64,000 nt of DNA, taken from the NCBI GenBank assembly GCA_027307335.1, contig DAHUXD010000024.1, forward strand, positions 1 through 64,000. Reading direction: 5' to 3'. Positions 32,500-40,291 of the stretch are shown here, piece after piece. A program made the position numbers and the translations under genes. Numbering within the stretch: position 1 is the stretch's first letter; each line of letters opens with the position of its first letter. Below the pieces are notes generated by a model. It was not told where the DNA came from, did no database searches, and saw nothing but the letters and a program-made list of their open reading frames with translations. This stretch comes from Acidobacteriota bacterium. GTDB lineage: Bacteria; Acidobacteriota; Thermoanaerobaculia; UBA5066; Gp7-AA6.

Positions 32500-32652
32500 G
32501 CCGGTGTACCACTGGACGCGCCAATGCCTCGATTGTCGAACGTGACCACGTGACGCTTCTCCGCGAGACTAAGCGAACTCCACTCCGCCTGCGGTGATCG
32601 TCCGCGTTGGCACGTTCTTCCAATTGACCGTCTGGTCCTGCGATGTACTCAT
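32480..32652 (-). pseudogene. Alpha/beta-hydrolase gene, truncated and frameshifted
   Basis: AGGAGA followed by ATG at 32652 starts a frame MSTSQDQTVNWKNVPTRT...GGVEFA that stops at 32569. In another frame, starting at about 32570, the sequence continues SLAEKRHVVTFDNRGIGASS then GTPAASIEQIA, the unmistakable early core of an alpha/beta hydrolase. About 40-50 residues including the HG oxyanion region are missing between the two parts, and everything after is replaced by the integrase tail. It follows the quinone oxidoreductase gene by 57 bases, so it was probably the third gene of the TetR-controlled operon. Confidence 0.7.
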
Positions 32653-32709
32653 GTGGCTCTCCTGTCGCGGTGAACCTAACCCCAGTGTGTTCACCTGACC
32701 CGCCGCGTT

Positions 32710-33711
32710 TCACCTCAGCGAGACGACGACCTTGCCCCTTGCGCGTCCTGCTTCGACATACGCCATGGCCTCCTTGGTCGATGCGAAGGGGAAGACTCGA
32801 TCGACGACTGGGCGAATGGTTCCGTCATCGATGAGAGACGTGATCATGGTCAGCTGCTCGCCGTCCGCTCGCATGAAAAGAAACGAGTATTGAGCCTGGC
32901 GGCGCGCTGCTTTCGCTGAAATCCCGTAGCTCAGGACGCCCATGATCGTTCTCAAGACCCATGACGCGCCGATGCCTCGCGCAAAGGCAGCATCGGGCGG
33001 GCCGGAGATGGAAATGAGCTGTCCGCCGGGCTTGAGCACTCGCAGAGATCTCTCGAGCGTCGCCTTGTCCAGGCTATTCAACACGACGTCGTAGTCACGG
33101 AGGGCGTGTGCGAAATCCTCCTTCTTGTAGTCGATCACGATGTCTGCGCCGAGGCTTCTGACCAGATCCACGTTGGCCGTGCTGGTGGTCGTCGCCACCG
33201 TCGCGCCGACGTGCTTCGCCAGTTGAATTGCAAATGTGCCCACGCCACCCGAGCCCGCGTGGATGAGCACCCTTTGTCCCTTTTGGAGATGCGCTCTTTC
33301 GATCAGCGCTTGCCAGGCGGTCAAGCCGACCAGGGGGATCGCAGCCGCCTCTTCCATGGTGAGGGCTTTGGGCTTGACCGCCACGTCACACTCCTTGATC
33401 GCAATGAACTCGGCGAATGCACCGATTCGCCCGTCTGCCGGCCGCGCGTAGACTTCGTCGCCGGGCTTGAATCGGCGCACTCGAGGTCCGACCCGGGCCA
33501 CGATGCCGGCGACGTCGTGGCCCAAGATGAGCGGCAGGCCATACCGCAGAATAAGCTTGAACTCGCCGTTTCTGATTTTGGAATCCAGAAGGTTGACACC
33601 AGCGGCGTGGACTTGGACCAAGACCTCGTCATCGCGCAGCTCCGGAGTCGGCATGTCTGCCAACCGCAACCCGCTCATCTTTCCATAGCGATCGAGGACG
33701 AATGCTTTCAT
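32710..33711 (-). CDS. NADP-dependent quinone-oxidoreductase-type MDR enzyme
   Basis: A 333-residue medium-chain dehydrogenase/reductase without the catalytic zinc site. VQVHAAGVNLLDSKIRNGEF and LILGHDVAGIVARVG form the N-terminal domain; the NADPH fold has AGSGGVGTFAIQLAKHVGA. It likely reduces quinones or enones with NADPH. Its ATG overlaps the SDR stop (ATGA), so the two genes form an operon. Third-position base use is less GC-biased than in chromosomal neighbours. Confidence 0.9.
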   Translation of the reverse strand: MKAFVLDRYGKMSGLRLADMPTPELRDDEVLVQVHAAGVNLLDSKIRNGEFKLILRYGLPLILGHDVAGIVARVGPRVRRFKPGDEVYARPADGRIGAFAEFIAIKECDVAVKPKALTMEEAAAIPLVGLTAWQALIERAHLQKGQRVLIHAGSGGVGTFAIQLAKHVGATVATTTSTANVDLVRSLGADIVIDYKKEDFAHALRDYDVVLNSLDKATLERSLRVLKPGGQLISISGPPDAAFARGIGASWVLRTIMGVLSYGISAKAARRQAQYSFLFMRADGEQLTMITSLIDDGTIRPVVDRVFPFASTKEAMAYVEAGRARGKVVVSLR

Positions 33712-34556
33712 GTTGTTTTCACTACCAGCATCGGGTCGAGCCGCAGATCTCTGCGAATCCCAGCATCCATCAGCCCAGCAGGCGCAAATCTGCGTAGGAA
33801 TCGCAGGCGGCTCGCGAGCCCGCCGGCTGTGTATCGGAGTTTCGGGCGAGCGGCACCAGCGGCTTTCAGCACGACGTCAGCCACGACGCCCGGCTGTTCT
33901 GCGGTTGCCATCACTTCCTTCACGCGCTGTTTCACGGCGGCGCGAACCTCGCGATACTCATCGAGCTTGGCGTCGGGTTCCAGGAAGTTAGCGTCGAACG
34001 GCGTCTTCACGTATGCGGGCTCGATGATCGACACGCGGATCCCCCTCGTGCGGAGCTCGTGGTCGAGCGATTCTGAGTAGCCTTCGATCGCGTGCTTGGT
34101 TGCGGCATAGAGGGCGCCGTACGGCATCGGCAGGAAGCCGAGCACGGAGCCGATGTTGATGATGCGACCGTTCCCTTGGCGCCGCATGTGGGGCACGACG
34201 GCACGCGTCATCCGGACCACTCCGAAGAAGTTCGTCTCGAAGATCGACCGTGCCTGGTCGAGGGAGCTTTCTTCCGCTCCCCCCGGGGCGACACCAAAAC
34301 CGGCGTTGTTCACGAGCAGGTCGATGCGTTCCTCCAGCCGCATCACTTCCTTGACGGCAGCTTCCACGGATTCGTCGCTCGTCACGTCGAGCGGCAGCAT
34401 CTCGAACGATCGCTGGCCTGCTTTGGCGCCGCGCCTGCTGGTGCCGTAGACCTTGTAACCAGCCGCCGCGAGCCTCTGCGCGGTGGCTTCGCCGATGCCT
34501 GACGACGCTCCGGTAACGAGCGCGACCTTGCTCCTCATTGCGACCTTGCTCTTCAT
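33708..34556 (-). CDS. Short-chain dehydrogenase/reductase (oxidoreductase of island operon)
   Basis: A 282-residue classical SDR: TGASSGIGEATAQRLAAAGYKVYGTSRRG for the cofactor (RR suggests NADP), NNAGFGV, catalytic Ser in NIGSVLGF and YAATK. The C-terminal LRRFAPAGLMDAGIRRDLRL extension is common in SDRs paired with TetR regulators. A duplicated start (MKSKVAMRSKVALVTG) may be a small in-frame duplication. It overlaps the downstream MDR gene. The TetR operator copy 51 bases upstream of the start should control it. Confidence 0.9.
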   Translation of the reverse strand: MKSKVAMRSKVALVTGASSGIGEATAQRLAAAGYKVYGTSRRGAKAGQRSFEMLPLDVTSDESVEAAVKEVMRLEERIDLLVNNAGFGVAPGGAEESSLDQARSIFETNFFGVVRMTRAVVPHMRRQGNGRIINIGSVLGFLPMPYGALYAATKHAIEGYSESLDHELRTRGIRVSIIEPAYVKTPFDANFLEPDAKLDEYREVRAAVKQRVKEVMATAEQPGVVADVVLKAAGAARPKLRYTAGGLASRLRFLRRFAPAGLMDAGIRRDLRLDPMLVVKTT

Positions 34557-34606
34557 AGTGTCCTTCCTTCCACGCCCTGCAGTTTCCCGGCCGGCTGAAC
34601 GCGAAG

Positions 34607-34622
34607 TATGATGATCATCATA
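34607..34622. promoter_or_regulatory. TetR operator, copy 1 (SDR promoter)
   Basis: TATGATGATCATCATA, a perfect 16-base palindrome, identical to the one at the start of the TetR gene (35259-35274). It lies between the TetR stop and the SDR start. Confidence 0.85.
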
Positions 34623-34662
34623 TTTAGATACGCACGGGTGGTCGGCACGGGTTCTTGTGAAA

Positions 34663-35259
34663 TCAGTCGCCGGTGTGGCTGAGCTGCTTCAGCGCCGCTT
34701 CGCGCAGCGCGTCCGAGAGGCGTCGGTCGTCGACCGCGCGCGCGAGCACGAGTGCGCCGACCATCGTTGCCACGTTGACGAGCGCGTGCTCGTGCGCGCC
34801 CGGCTGCCCCCAGTCTGGTGACTGACGGGCGACGAGGTCGATCATCTCCTTGATGCGACGCGTGGCGGCGTGCCGCACCTCGGGCGCCTGGCGCGGCATC
34901 TCCGAGCCGAGCGCCGCAACCGCGCAGCCGGTCTCCACGCCTTCCAGGTGCGCCGTCGAGAGGTAGGCACTGCCCAGCGCGTGCAGCGCCTGCTTCGGCG
35001 GCGCAGCCGCTGCGATGCGCGCCACCGCGGCGATGCCGTCGGCGCCGGCACGGTCGGCCGCCTCGGCGAGCATCGCCTCCCGCGAAGCGAAGTGGGCATA
35101 GAAGCCACCATGCGTCAGGCCGGCCTCCTTCATGATGTCGGCGACGCCGGTGCCACCGTAGCCGCTGCGCCGGATGGCGCGTGCGGCGGCCTCCACGATG
35201 CGATCGTGAGTGACGTCCTTTCGTCTGGAACTGTTTCGTTTTTTCGACGCAACTCGCAT
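34663..35259 (-). CDS. TetR-family transcriptional regulator
   Basis: A 198-residue repressor. The HTH is typical: THDRIVEAAARAIRRSGYGGTGVADIMKEAGLTHGGFYAHFASREAMLAEA, at about 17-67. The ligand domain is short with CAVAALGSEMPRQ. The in-frame open sequence extends 50 residues further upstream, but those residues are unlike TetR. The identical palindromes at its own start and before the downstream SDR operon indicate autoregulation and repression of the SDR/MDR genes, relieved by an electrophile or other unknown ligand. Confidence 0.92.
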   Translation of the reverse strand: MRVASKKRNSSRRKDVTHDRIVEAAARAIRRSGYGGTGVADIMKEAGLTHGGFYAHFASREAMLAEAADRAGADGIAAVARIAAAAPPKQALHALGSAYLSTAHLEGVETGCAVAALGSEMPRQAPEVRHAATRRIKEMIDLVARQSPDWGQPGAHEHALVNVATMVGALVLARAVDDRRLSDALREAALKQLSHTGD

Positions 35260-35274
35260 ATGATGATCATCATA
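35259..35274. promoter_or_regulatory. TetR operator, copy 2 (TetR promoter)
   Basis: TATGATGATCATCATA abuts and overlaps the first base of the TetR start codon. Bound repressor would cover the transcription or translation start directly; there is no room for a ribosome-binding site, so the transcript is probably leaderless. Confidence 0.85.
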
Positions 35275-35515
35275 CCATCTGCGGCGGCGGAACAAAAGCG
35301 TTGGCTGGAGCTCCGATTCCTTGTGATTAAACAGCCCCCAGCCGTTGGCGATGAGCCGGTCGGCGAGCGCGAGGTCGACGTCGTCGAGGCTCGCCGTCCG
35401 AAGCGTCAACGCATCGAGGATCTCCTCCTGGAAGTCCTGTCTCTTCTGACGCTAATCGGATATCGAGACCGACGGTCGCCCGCCCGGCCACCGCCCTTCC
35501 CTCCCGTGCCCGCAA

Positions 35516-35587
35516 CTACTTGGCGGCGGCCCTTGCCCTTCCCGAAGGCGCCGGTGGACTCAGCGTGGACTTAGCGTCGGGCTGCGG
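35516..35587 (-). pseudogene. Integrase C-terminal remnant 2
   Basis: The minus-strand frame reads PQPDAKSTLSPPAPSGRARA then AAK and TAG. At DNA level 35554-35588 matches 32412-32446 at 32 of 35 positions. The frame is cut off at the upstream side where the beta-propeller fragment begins. A second integrase scar inside the island suggests that the island grew by successive insertions. The 256 bases from 35260 to 35515 contain the TetR operator and an open but unrecognised minus-strand frame. Confidence 0.5.
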
Positions 35588-35590
35588 CGG

Positions 35591-35698
35591 CTGACAGAGA
35601 ACGGGTCCCTTCCTTTGTGGCTGTCGGACAGCCAGCGTCTCCTTTACAACAAAGACGGAGGGATCTGGATCATCGACCGTTCCCGCCTTCCGGGCTGA
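35591..35698 (+). pseudogene. C-terminal fragment of a WD40/TolB-like beta-propeller protein
   Basis: The frame LTENGSLPLWLSDSQRLLYN then KDGGIWIIDRSRLPG ends in TGA at 35696-35698. The pattern (P)xWLSDSxRLLYxxDGxIxxID is the PD40/TolB blade repeated in propeller proteins, often fused to Ser/Thr kinases in Acidobacteriota. Only one blade remains; the break coincides with the edge of integrase remnant 2. It meets the ADOP gene tail to tail. Confidence 0.6.
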
Positions 35699-38140
35699 CT
35701 AATTTCGCAAGGCGAGCAGCGGATCTCCGGCCATCGCTCGCCGCGCAGGGATGTAGCACGCGAGAAGGGCGACGAACACGAGCAGGAGAGTCGCGCCGGC
35801 CAGCGTGACAGGATCGGAGGGACTCACCCCGAAGAGGATGCTGGCGAGGGCACGCGGCACGACGAGCGCTGCTGCCAGGCCGACGAGCGCTCCGGGAAGG
35901 ATCAGCCTGAGGCCGTCACCGAGAACGAGTCGGAGGAGATCGCCGGGCTTCGCACCGATCGCGATGCGGATAGCTATTTCTCTCGCGCGCTGGGCGACGC
36001 CGTAGGCGAGCACTCCATACAGGCCGATCGATGCCAATAGGAGTGCCAGAACAGCGAAGGCACCGGCAAGTTTCGACATCAACCGCTCGGTTCCGAGCGA
36101 TTCGGCGGCAAACTCCGACTGCGTTTCTACGCTGACGATCGGCAAGTCTTTGTCGATCGCCTGCACTTCTCGGCGGATCGCGGCCGCGCCGGCCTTGGCA
36201 TCCATCGCCGTGCGCAGCGCGATCGTTATCTGGCCGAGTCTGTTGGCGGGGGTCTGCGTAATCGGGATGTACACCGCCGGACGGGAACTTTCGTCCCGGA
36301 GACTCAGCGATTTCACGTTTCGGGCCACGCCGACGATCTCGAATCCCTCTGCGATATCAGCTTCATCTCCGAAACGGAAGCGCTGGCCGAGAACGCCGGA
36401 ATGCGGAAAGTATGTGCGCGCGAACGCTTCGCTGACCACGGCGACTCGGGGTGCCGTGGGACCGTCCCCGGGTCCGAAGTCGCGCCCCTGGAGCACTGGC
36501 ACGCCCATGGTCTCGAAGAATCTGCTGGAGATTGGATAGCAGAAAGCCGTCGGGCCGTCGGGACGTGCTCCCGGGAATGAGATCTGCCTGGACCAGCGCC
36601 CGGCCAGAAAGCCGAAGCGCGAAAGGCTCGCGGAACGCACGCCCGGGATCCCTTGGAGCTGCTCCTGCAGGCGCGAATACAGATCCAGTTCCCTGGCCCC
36701 CTCATATCCCACGATCGTCGGGTAGGCTCGGACGAGAAGGACTCGATCCCGCTCGAACCCCGGGTCCACTCGAGTCAACTCGTAAAGAGTTCTCGCGAGC
36801 AGTCCCGCGGCGACGAGCAGGACCACGGACAGGGACACCTGGAACATCACGAGCGCTCTTCGAAGGCCGGTTGTCCGCCCGCCTCCGCCCTGCACGGAGG
36901 CGTCCTTGAGTACAGAGTTGAGGTCCGTCGTCGTGGCGCGCAGCGCCGGCGCTAGACCGAACAGGATTCCGACCGCGAGCGAGAGCGCGGCGGTGAACCC
37001 CATGACGCGCGCGTCGTGGTGAAGCTCGAGCGAAATTGAGGCGGGGCCGGTGCCGACGAGTTTCAGAAGCGCATCGCTGCCCCACGCCGCGAGCAGGAAT
37101 CCGAGCAGCCCGCCAGCGAGCGCGAGCATGACGCTCTCCGTGAGTAGCTGCCGGATCAGCCGGGACCGGGCCGCTCCGATCGCCAGCCGGAGTGCGATTT
37201 CCTTCCGCCTCGCCATCGACCTCGCCAGCATCAGGTTGGCGACGTTGGCGCATGCGATCAGGAGAACGGCCATGACGACCGCCATCAGAATGGCGAGCGG
37301 AACGGCAAACTCGTCCCGAAGATCGGAAAGACCTCTCGCTCCCGGGACGAGCACGATACGGGACGCGTCGCGTGCCTGCCCGTTCGACGAGGTCGCATCG
37401 AATTGGGGCGCCCTGACGTCGGATGCCCGATAGATTGCGTCAAGCTCATCTCGCGCAGACTCCTGACTGATCCCTGGTCTCAGCCTTCCCATGATTCCCA
37501 CCGAGACGTGGTCGTTGAGACGGAGCCGGGCCCAATGAGCCATGGGCATCCAAAGATCCGGAGCGTCGCCGGGCTCGATTCCGAGAAATCCCTCGGGAGC
37601 GACTCCGATAATCGTGAATGGGATGCCCTTGAGCACGATCGTTCGGCCCAGAACGGAGTCGAGAGCGAAGCGGCGTCTCCAGTAGCTGTAGCTGATGACG
37701 GCGGCAGGAGGACTTCCGGATCGGTCGTCATCGGGCACGAGGGTTCGCCCGCTGGAGGGTCGGATACCGAGGAGTTCGAAGAAATTTCCAGAGACGCACT
37801 GTCCCCAGAGGACCTCCGGCTGTCCGTCGACGCCAGCGCTCAGACGGGTCGTGTCGAACGCCAAGACGCCTGACAGGGATTTGTTGTTATCGCGGATTTG
37901 CTCGAAGAGCGTCTTCGGAAAGCCGTCATCCGTTCCCGTTCTCGAGACCGCTTCGAGAAAAAAGAGCTGCTTGGGGCTCCTCACGGGAAGTGTCCTCAAG
38001 ATGACGGCGTCGACGAGACTGAAAATCGCGGTGTTGGCCCCAATGCCCAGCGCCAGCGTGAGAATCACGGCGATCATGAATCCGGGGCTCCTGCGGAGGG
38101 TGCGCAGCGCAAGCTGAGTATCTCGTGCGAGGATCTCCAT
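35699..38140 (-). CDS. ADOP-type orphan ABC permease (MacB/FtsX family)
   Basis: An 813-residue protein with the duplicated layout of acidobacterial orphan permeases. It opens with DTQLALRTLRRSPGFMIAVILTLALGIGANTAIFSLVDAVILRTLP; then come a MacB-type periplasmic core (about 50-245), an FtsX domain with three helices (about 280-420), a second periplasmic core (about 435-670) and a second FtsX domain (about 690-805) ending PARRAMAGDPLLALRN. No ATPase gene is adjacent. Its substrate is unknown; relatives are extremely numerous in Acidobacteriota, which supports the taxonomic guess. It lies in the island. Confidence 0.93.
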   Translation of the reverse strand: MEILARDTQLALRTLRRSPGFMIAVILTLALGIGANTAIFSLVDAVILRTLPVRSPKQLFFLEAVSRTGTDDGFPKTLFEQIRDNNKSLSGVLAFDTTRLSAGVDGQPEVLWGQCVSGNFFELLGIRPSSGRTLVPDDDRSGSPPAAVISYSYWRRRFALDSVLGRTIVLKGIPFTIIGVAPEGFLGIEPGDAPDLWMPMAHWARLRLNDHVSVGIMGRLRPGISQESARDELDAIYRASDVRAPQFDATSSNGQARDASRIVLVPGARGLSDLRDEFAVPLAILMAVVMAVLLIACANVANLMLARSMARRKEIALRLAIGAARSRLIRQLLTESVMLALAGGLLGFLLAAWGSDALLKLVGTGPASISLELHHDARVMGFTAALSLAVGILFGLAPALRATTTDLNSVLKDASVQGGGGRTTGLRRALVMFQVSLSVVLLVAAGLLARTLYELTRVDPGFERDRVLLVRAYPTIVGYEGARELDLYSRLQEQLQGIPGVRSASLSRFGFLAGRWSRQISFPGARPDGPTAFCYPISSRFFETMGVPVLQGRDFGPGDGPTAPRVAVVSEAFARTYFPHSGVLGQRFRFGDEADIAEGFEIVGVARNVKSLSLRDESSRPAVYIPITQTPANRLGQITIALRTAMDAKAGAAAIRREVQAIDKDLPIVSVETQSEFAAESLGTERLMSKLAGAFAVLALLLASIGLYGVLAYGVAQRAREIAIRIAIGAKPGDLLRLVLGDGLRLILPGALVGLAAALVVPRALASILFGVSPSDPVTLAGATLLLVFVALLACYIPARRAMAGDPLLALRN

Positions 38141-38343
38141 CGGCCGGAGGAATCAGCGAGGATAGTGCCAGCTGTCAGATCAGCTAAGTCGCTGAGGAAG
38201 CGAGAGCGACGGGTTTCGAGGTTCCCGTGGGTTGTGCGCTTCCGGGAAGGGGCTGTCCGATTCTGAACGCCCGCCGGAATGGACGCCCGGACAGTGCGAC
38301 GCCTTCACCCCTCAGAGAACCACCTGGCGCTTTCGAGGGTCGC

Positions 38344-39141
38344 CTAGAGGGCGCGGAGCAGTTCCTCGGTGAGAGCCGAACAGGAGGCCCTGATCGTGTC
38401 CTCCGGCTCGAGTCCTGCCGCTGCGCGGGATGCGAGAATCGAGCCTGCCGCCGCCGGGCGTGCGAAAAGACCTTCGAGATGCTGCAGCGCCTCGGCGGTG
38501 ACGACTGTGGATCGCGAGTCCTGGCTGAGACGGCGCAGGCGCTGCGCGATGTTCTCCGTGGAAACGCCTCGAAGGAGCCTGAGGATGTCGAGGGCATCCT
38601 TGTCCTTGACTCGGCTGGGCTCCTCGATCCGCTCCGAAAGCTTGTGGAGCTTACTGACGAGCAGCGCGGCCGGACCGGCCACGAGGACCTCGAATCGCCG
38701 TCCACCCTCCTGGAACGAAGTGATCTCCCGGATTTCCTGGTCGACCAAGGCTCCCTCTAAGCCACGGGCCTTGCGGGCGGCGCGGTTACCATGAGGCCCG
38801 AGTCTCGCGCCACGCGTGCCTGCGGCGGCGATCGCCTCGGGAACCATCAGGTCGACCCGGGCATCATCCTTGACCCACTGCCCAGGTTGATCACCGAGCA
38901 CGAAGCCGGATGCCTGAAGCGCCTCCCCAATGATCGGGTGGTCGGCAAGACCAGCTGGGTCGATGATGACATCGGCGTCGGTGGTGAAGGGGGCGACGGC
39001 GATGTCGGCTTCCCCGGTTTGTAAGTAGATCGCCTGAGCGCCGACCAGCACTAACGATGAGCGGTGCGGGCCGAGAGCGTCGAGGGCGTCGAGCAGGACC
39101 TCCCGCGCCTTGACGTAGAGCGAGTCAGGCGCGCCAGGCAT
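38344..39141 (-). CDS. Nucleotidyltransferase-fold protein, AbiEii-like toxin candidate
   Basis: A 265-residue protein. LVLVGAQAIYLQTG...APFTTDADVII carries the G(G/A)xA and TxDxD motifs of the DNA polymerase beta-like nucleotidyltransferases, and RVKDKDALDILRLL matches the conserved Lys-Asp helix of the AbiEii/MenT group. The start overlaps the end of the HTH gene upstream by 17 bases. This order (regulator, then nucleotidyltransferase) resembles type IV AbiE systems, in which the toxin modifies tRNA or other targets. Assignment is by motifs and context. Confidence 0.75.
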   Translation of the reverse strand: MPGAPDSLYVKAREVLLDALDALGPHRSSLVLVGAQAIYLQTGEADIAVAPFTTDADVIIDPAGLADHPIIGEALQASGFVLGDQPGQWVKDDARVDLMVPEAIAAAGTRGARLGPHGNRAARKARGLEGALVDQEIREITSFQEGGRRFEVLVAGPAALLVSKLHKLSERIEEPSRVKDKDALDILRLLRGVSTENIAQRLRRLSQDSRSTVVTAEALQHLEGLFARPAAAGSILASRAAAGLEPEDTIRASCSALTEELLRAL

Positions 39142-40156
39142 CAGTGTTCTTCCTCATCCAGGCGATCAGTTCCTCGCCCTCGGAGGGTCCTCGTCCGGGG
39201 CTCGTCAGAAGATCCGCGGCGACCTGCGACAGGGCTGCATACCCGATGCCCTCATCGACCCAGCTCCTCGAAAAGACTACCGAATCGAGAGGACGGACCA
39301 GGGTCACGTTGCCGCCCGACTCAGCGGGACGCAGCGCGAGCGCCTTGGCAGCGGCCTCCGGGTCATCGACGTAGACGGCGGCCAGGCGGGGCGACGCTAC
39401 CGGCGCGCGACGCACCGCCGCCAGCGAGCCGGTGACCACCGCACGCACCTTGAGATCCCTCACCTTCGCTGGGAAAGAGGCGAGACCCCGAGGGTCGAGA
39501 AACATCGCGACCTCGTTCGACGAGAGAAAGCCGTAGTCCTGAATCCAGCGCTGGAGCAACCCGGCCCAGTCGACCTCACGGATCTCATCGCGCGGCCCGC
39601 GTTCGATCAGGGCTTCTCTCTCCAGCAGACTGACGACGCGTGAGGCCGACGCTGGCGCCGTCTGTGCGATGTCAGCGAGTCGGCGCACGCCGTAGGGCGG
39701 GCGAACGTCGCAGAGCGCCCGCACGACGCGGGCGGCTGCGGGGCCCTTTAATGATGCCAGCGGTCGCGGCTCCCGTCCGGGATCCTTCTGGGCTCCCTCC
39801 GCCTCCACAAAGATTCCCGGCCGGTCGGCCACGACGCGCATGTTGCCGGAGGCGTCCGCGTAGCTGGCGCCGGCCTCCTTCAGCAGCTGCCGGGTGCGCG
39901 GGCTCAGAAACTCCGCCGTGACGAGGGTGCCCTTTAAGTCCGGTCCGGATGCGATGCGGAGTGCCTGCACGTCCTTGGGCTCCAGCTTCCGTCGCCGCAG
40001 AACAGTGAGCTTTGCAGTCGTGCCGTCTGGTGCGCGAAGGCTCACCGTCGAGGCCATGGGCGGACCTTCGAGGCGCCAGGTCGGCGGAAGACGGTTGGCC
40101 ACGAGCCGTAGCGTCGTGCTAAGTTCACGTGTTCCAGAAATATCGCTGTTCCTCAT
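39125..40156 (-). CDS. Winged-helix protein, AbiEi-like antitoxin/regulator candidate
   Basis: A 343-residue protein. Residues about 10-120 look like a restriction-endonuclease-like fold (LVANRLPPTWRLE..., SGNMRVVADRPGIFVEAEG). A winged helix follows at about 135-190 (CDVRPPYGVRRLADIAQTAP, ASRVVSLLEREALIERGPR). The C-terminal domain resembles the AbiEi C-terminal region. The ATG at 40156 lies within an operator; a second ATG at 40057 has GAAGG upstream but would remove 33 residues with coding character. It overlaps the nucleotidyltransferase gene, suggesting a co-expressed antitoxin. Confidence 0.68.
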   Translation of the reverse strand: MRNSDISGTRELSTTLRLVANRLPPTWRLEGPPMASTVSLRAPDGTTAKLTVLRRRKLEPKDVQALRIASGPDLKGTLVTAEFLSPRTRQLLKEAGASYADASGNMRVVADRPGIFVEAEGAQKDPGREPRPLASLKGPAAARVVRALCDVRPPYGVRRLADIAQTAPASASRVVSLLEREALIERGPRDEIREVDWAGLLQRWIQDYGFLSSNEVAMFLDPRGLASFPAKVRDLKVRAVVTGSLAAVRRAPVASPRLAAVYVDDPEAAAKALALRPAESGGNVTLVRPLDSVVFSRSWVDEGIGYAALSQVAADLLTSPGRGPSEGEELIAWMRKNTDAWRA

Positions 40157-40185
40157 AACGCGGAACAGTCTAAATCATGGAACAC
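40129..40185. promoter_or_regulatory. Nested inverted repeats at the AbiEi-like promoter
   Basis: Four half-sites form two nested inverted repeats: outer GTGTTCCA (40129-40136) with TGGAACAC (40178-40185), inner TGTTCC (40147-40152) with GGAACA (40162-40167). The inner pair spans the start codon at 40156. Such an array is expected for an autoregulating HTH protein binding as two dimers. Confidence 0.7.
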
Positions 40186-40249
40186 TACGAGTCAACTCTG
40201 AGTACTCAGCTGTCGAGATGGCGGCCACCATCGCGTATCGACAATCTGC

Positions 40250-40291
40250 TTCGTAAACCGCAGGTCACCGGTTCAAGTCCGGTCATCGGCT
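40250..40291 (+). repeat. Right attachment site (attR), displaced tRNA-Thr 3' half
   Basis: Identical over 42 bases to 32320-32361. The 5' half of a tRNA is absent, so this is not a gene. After the repeat the sequence reads GAATCC rather than CCA, whereas the left copy is followed by CCA. Confidence 0.92.

Larger units (their letters stand above)
32320..40291. mobile_element. tRNA-Thr genomic island, 7.9 kb, integrase decayed
   Basis: The interval between the two 42-bp repeats (7,930 bp counting one copy) differs from the flanks: lower GC, looser spacing, different gene types. Next to attL, oriented toward the tRNA, lies the C-terminal tail of an integrase, the standard arrangement for such elements. 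Cargo is an oxidoreductase pair under TetR control, a decayed hydrolase, an ADOP permease and an AbiE-like gene pair. No intact recombinase is present, so excision would need help in trans. Confidence 0.88.

Noticed and set aside
32412-32597. Plus-strand frame beginning MDSVWTRRRAAA
   Set aside because: It is the antisense reading of the integrase tail and hydrolase remnant, which make better sense on the minus strand.
40250-40291. Possible second tRNA-Thr gene
   Set aside because: Only the 3' half is present; no acceptor 5' strand or D arm precedes it, so it is an attachment site.
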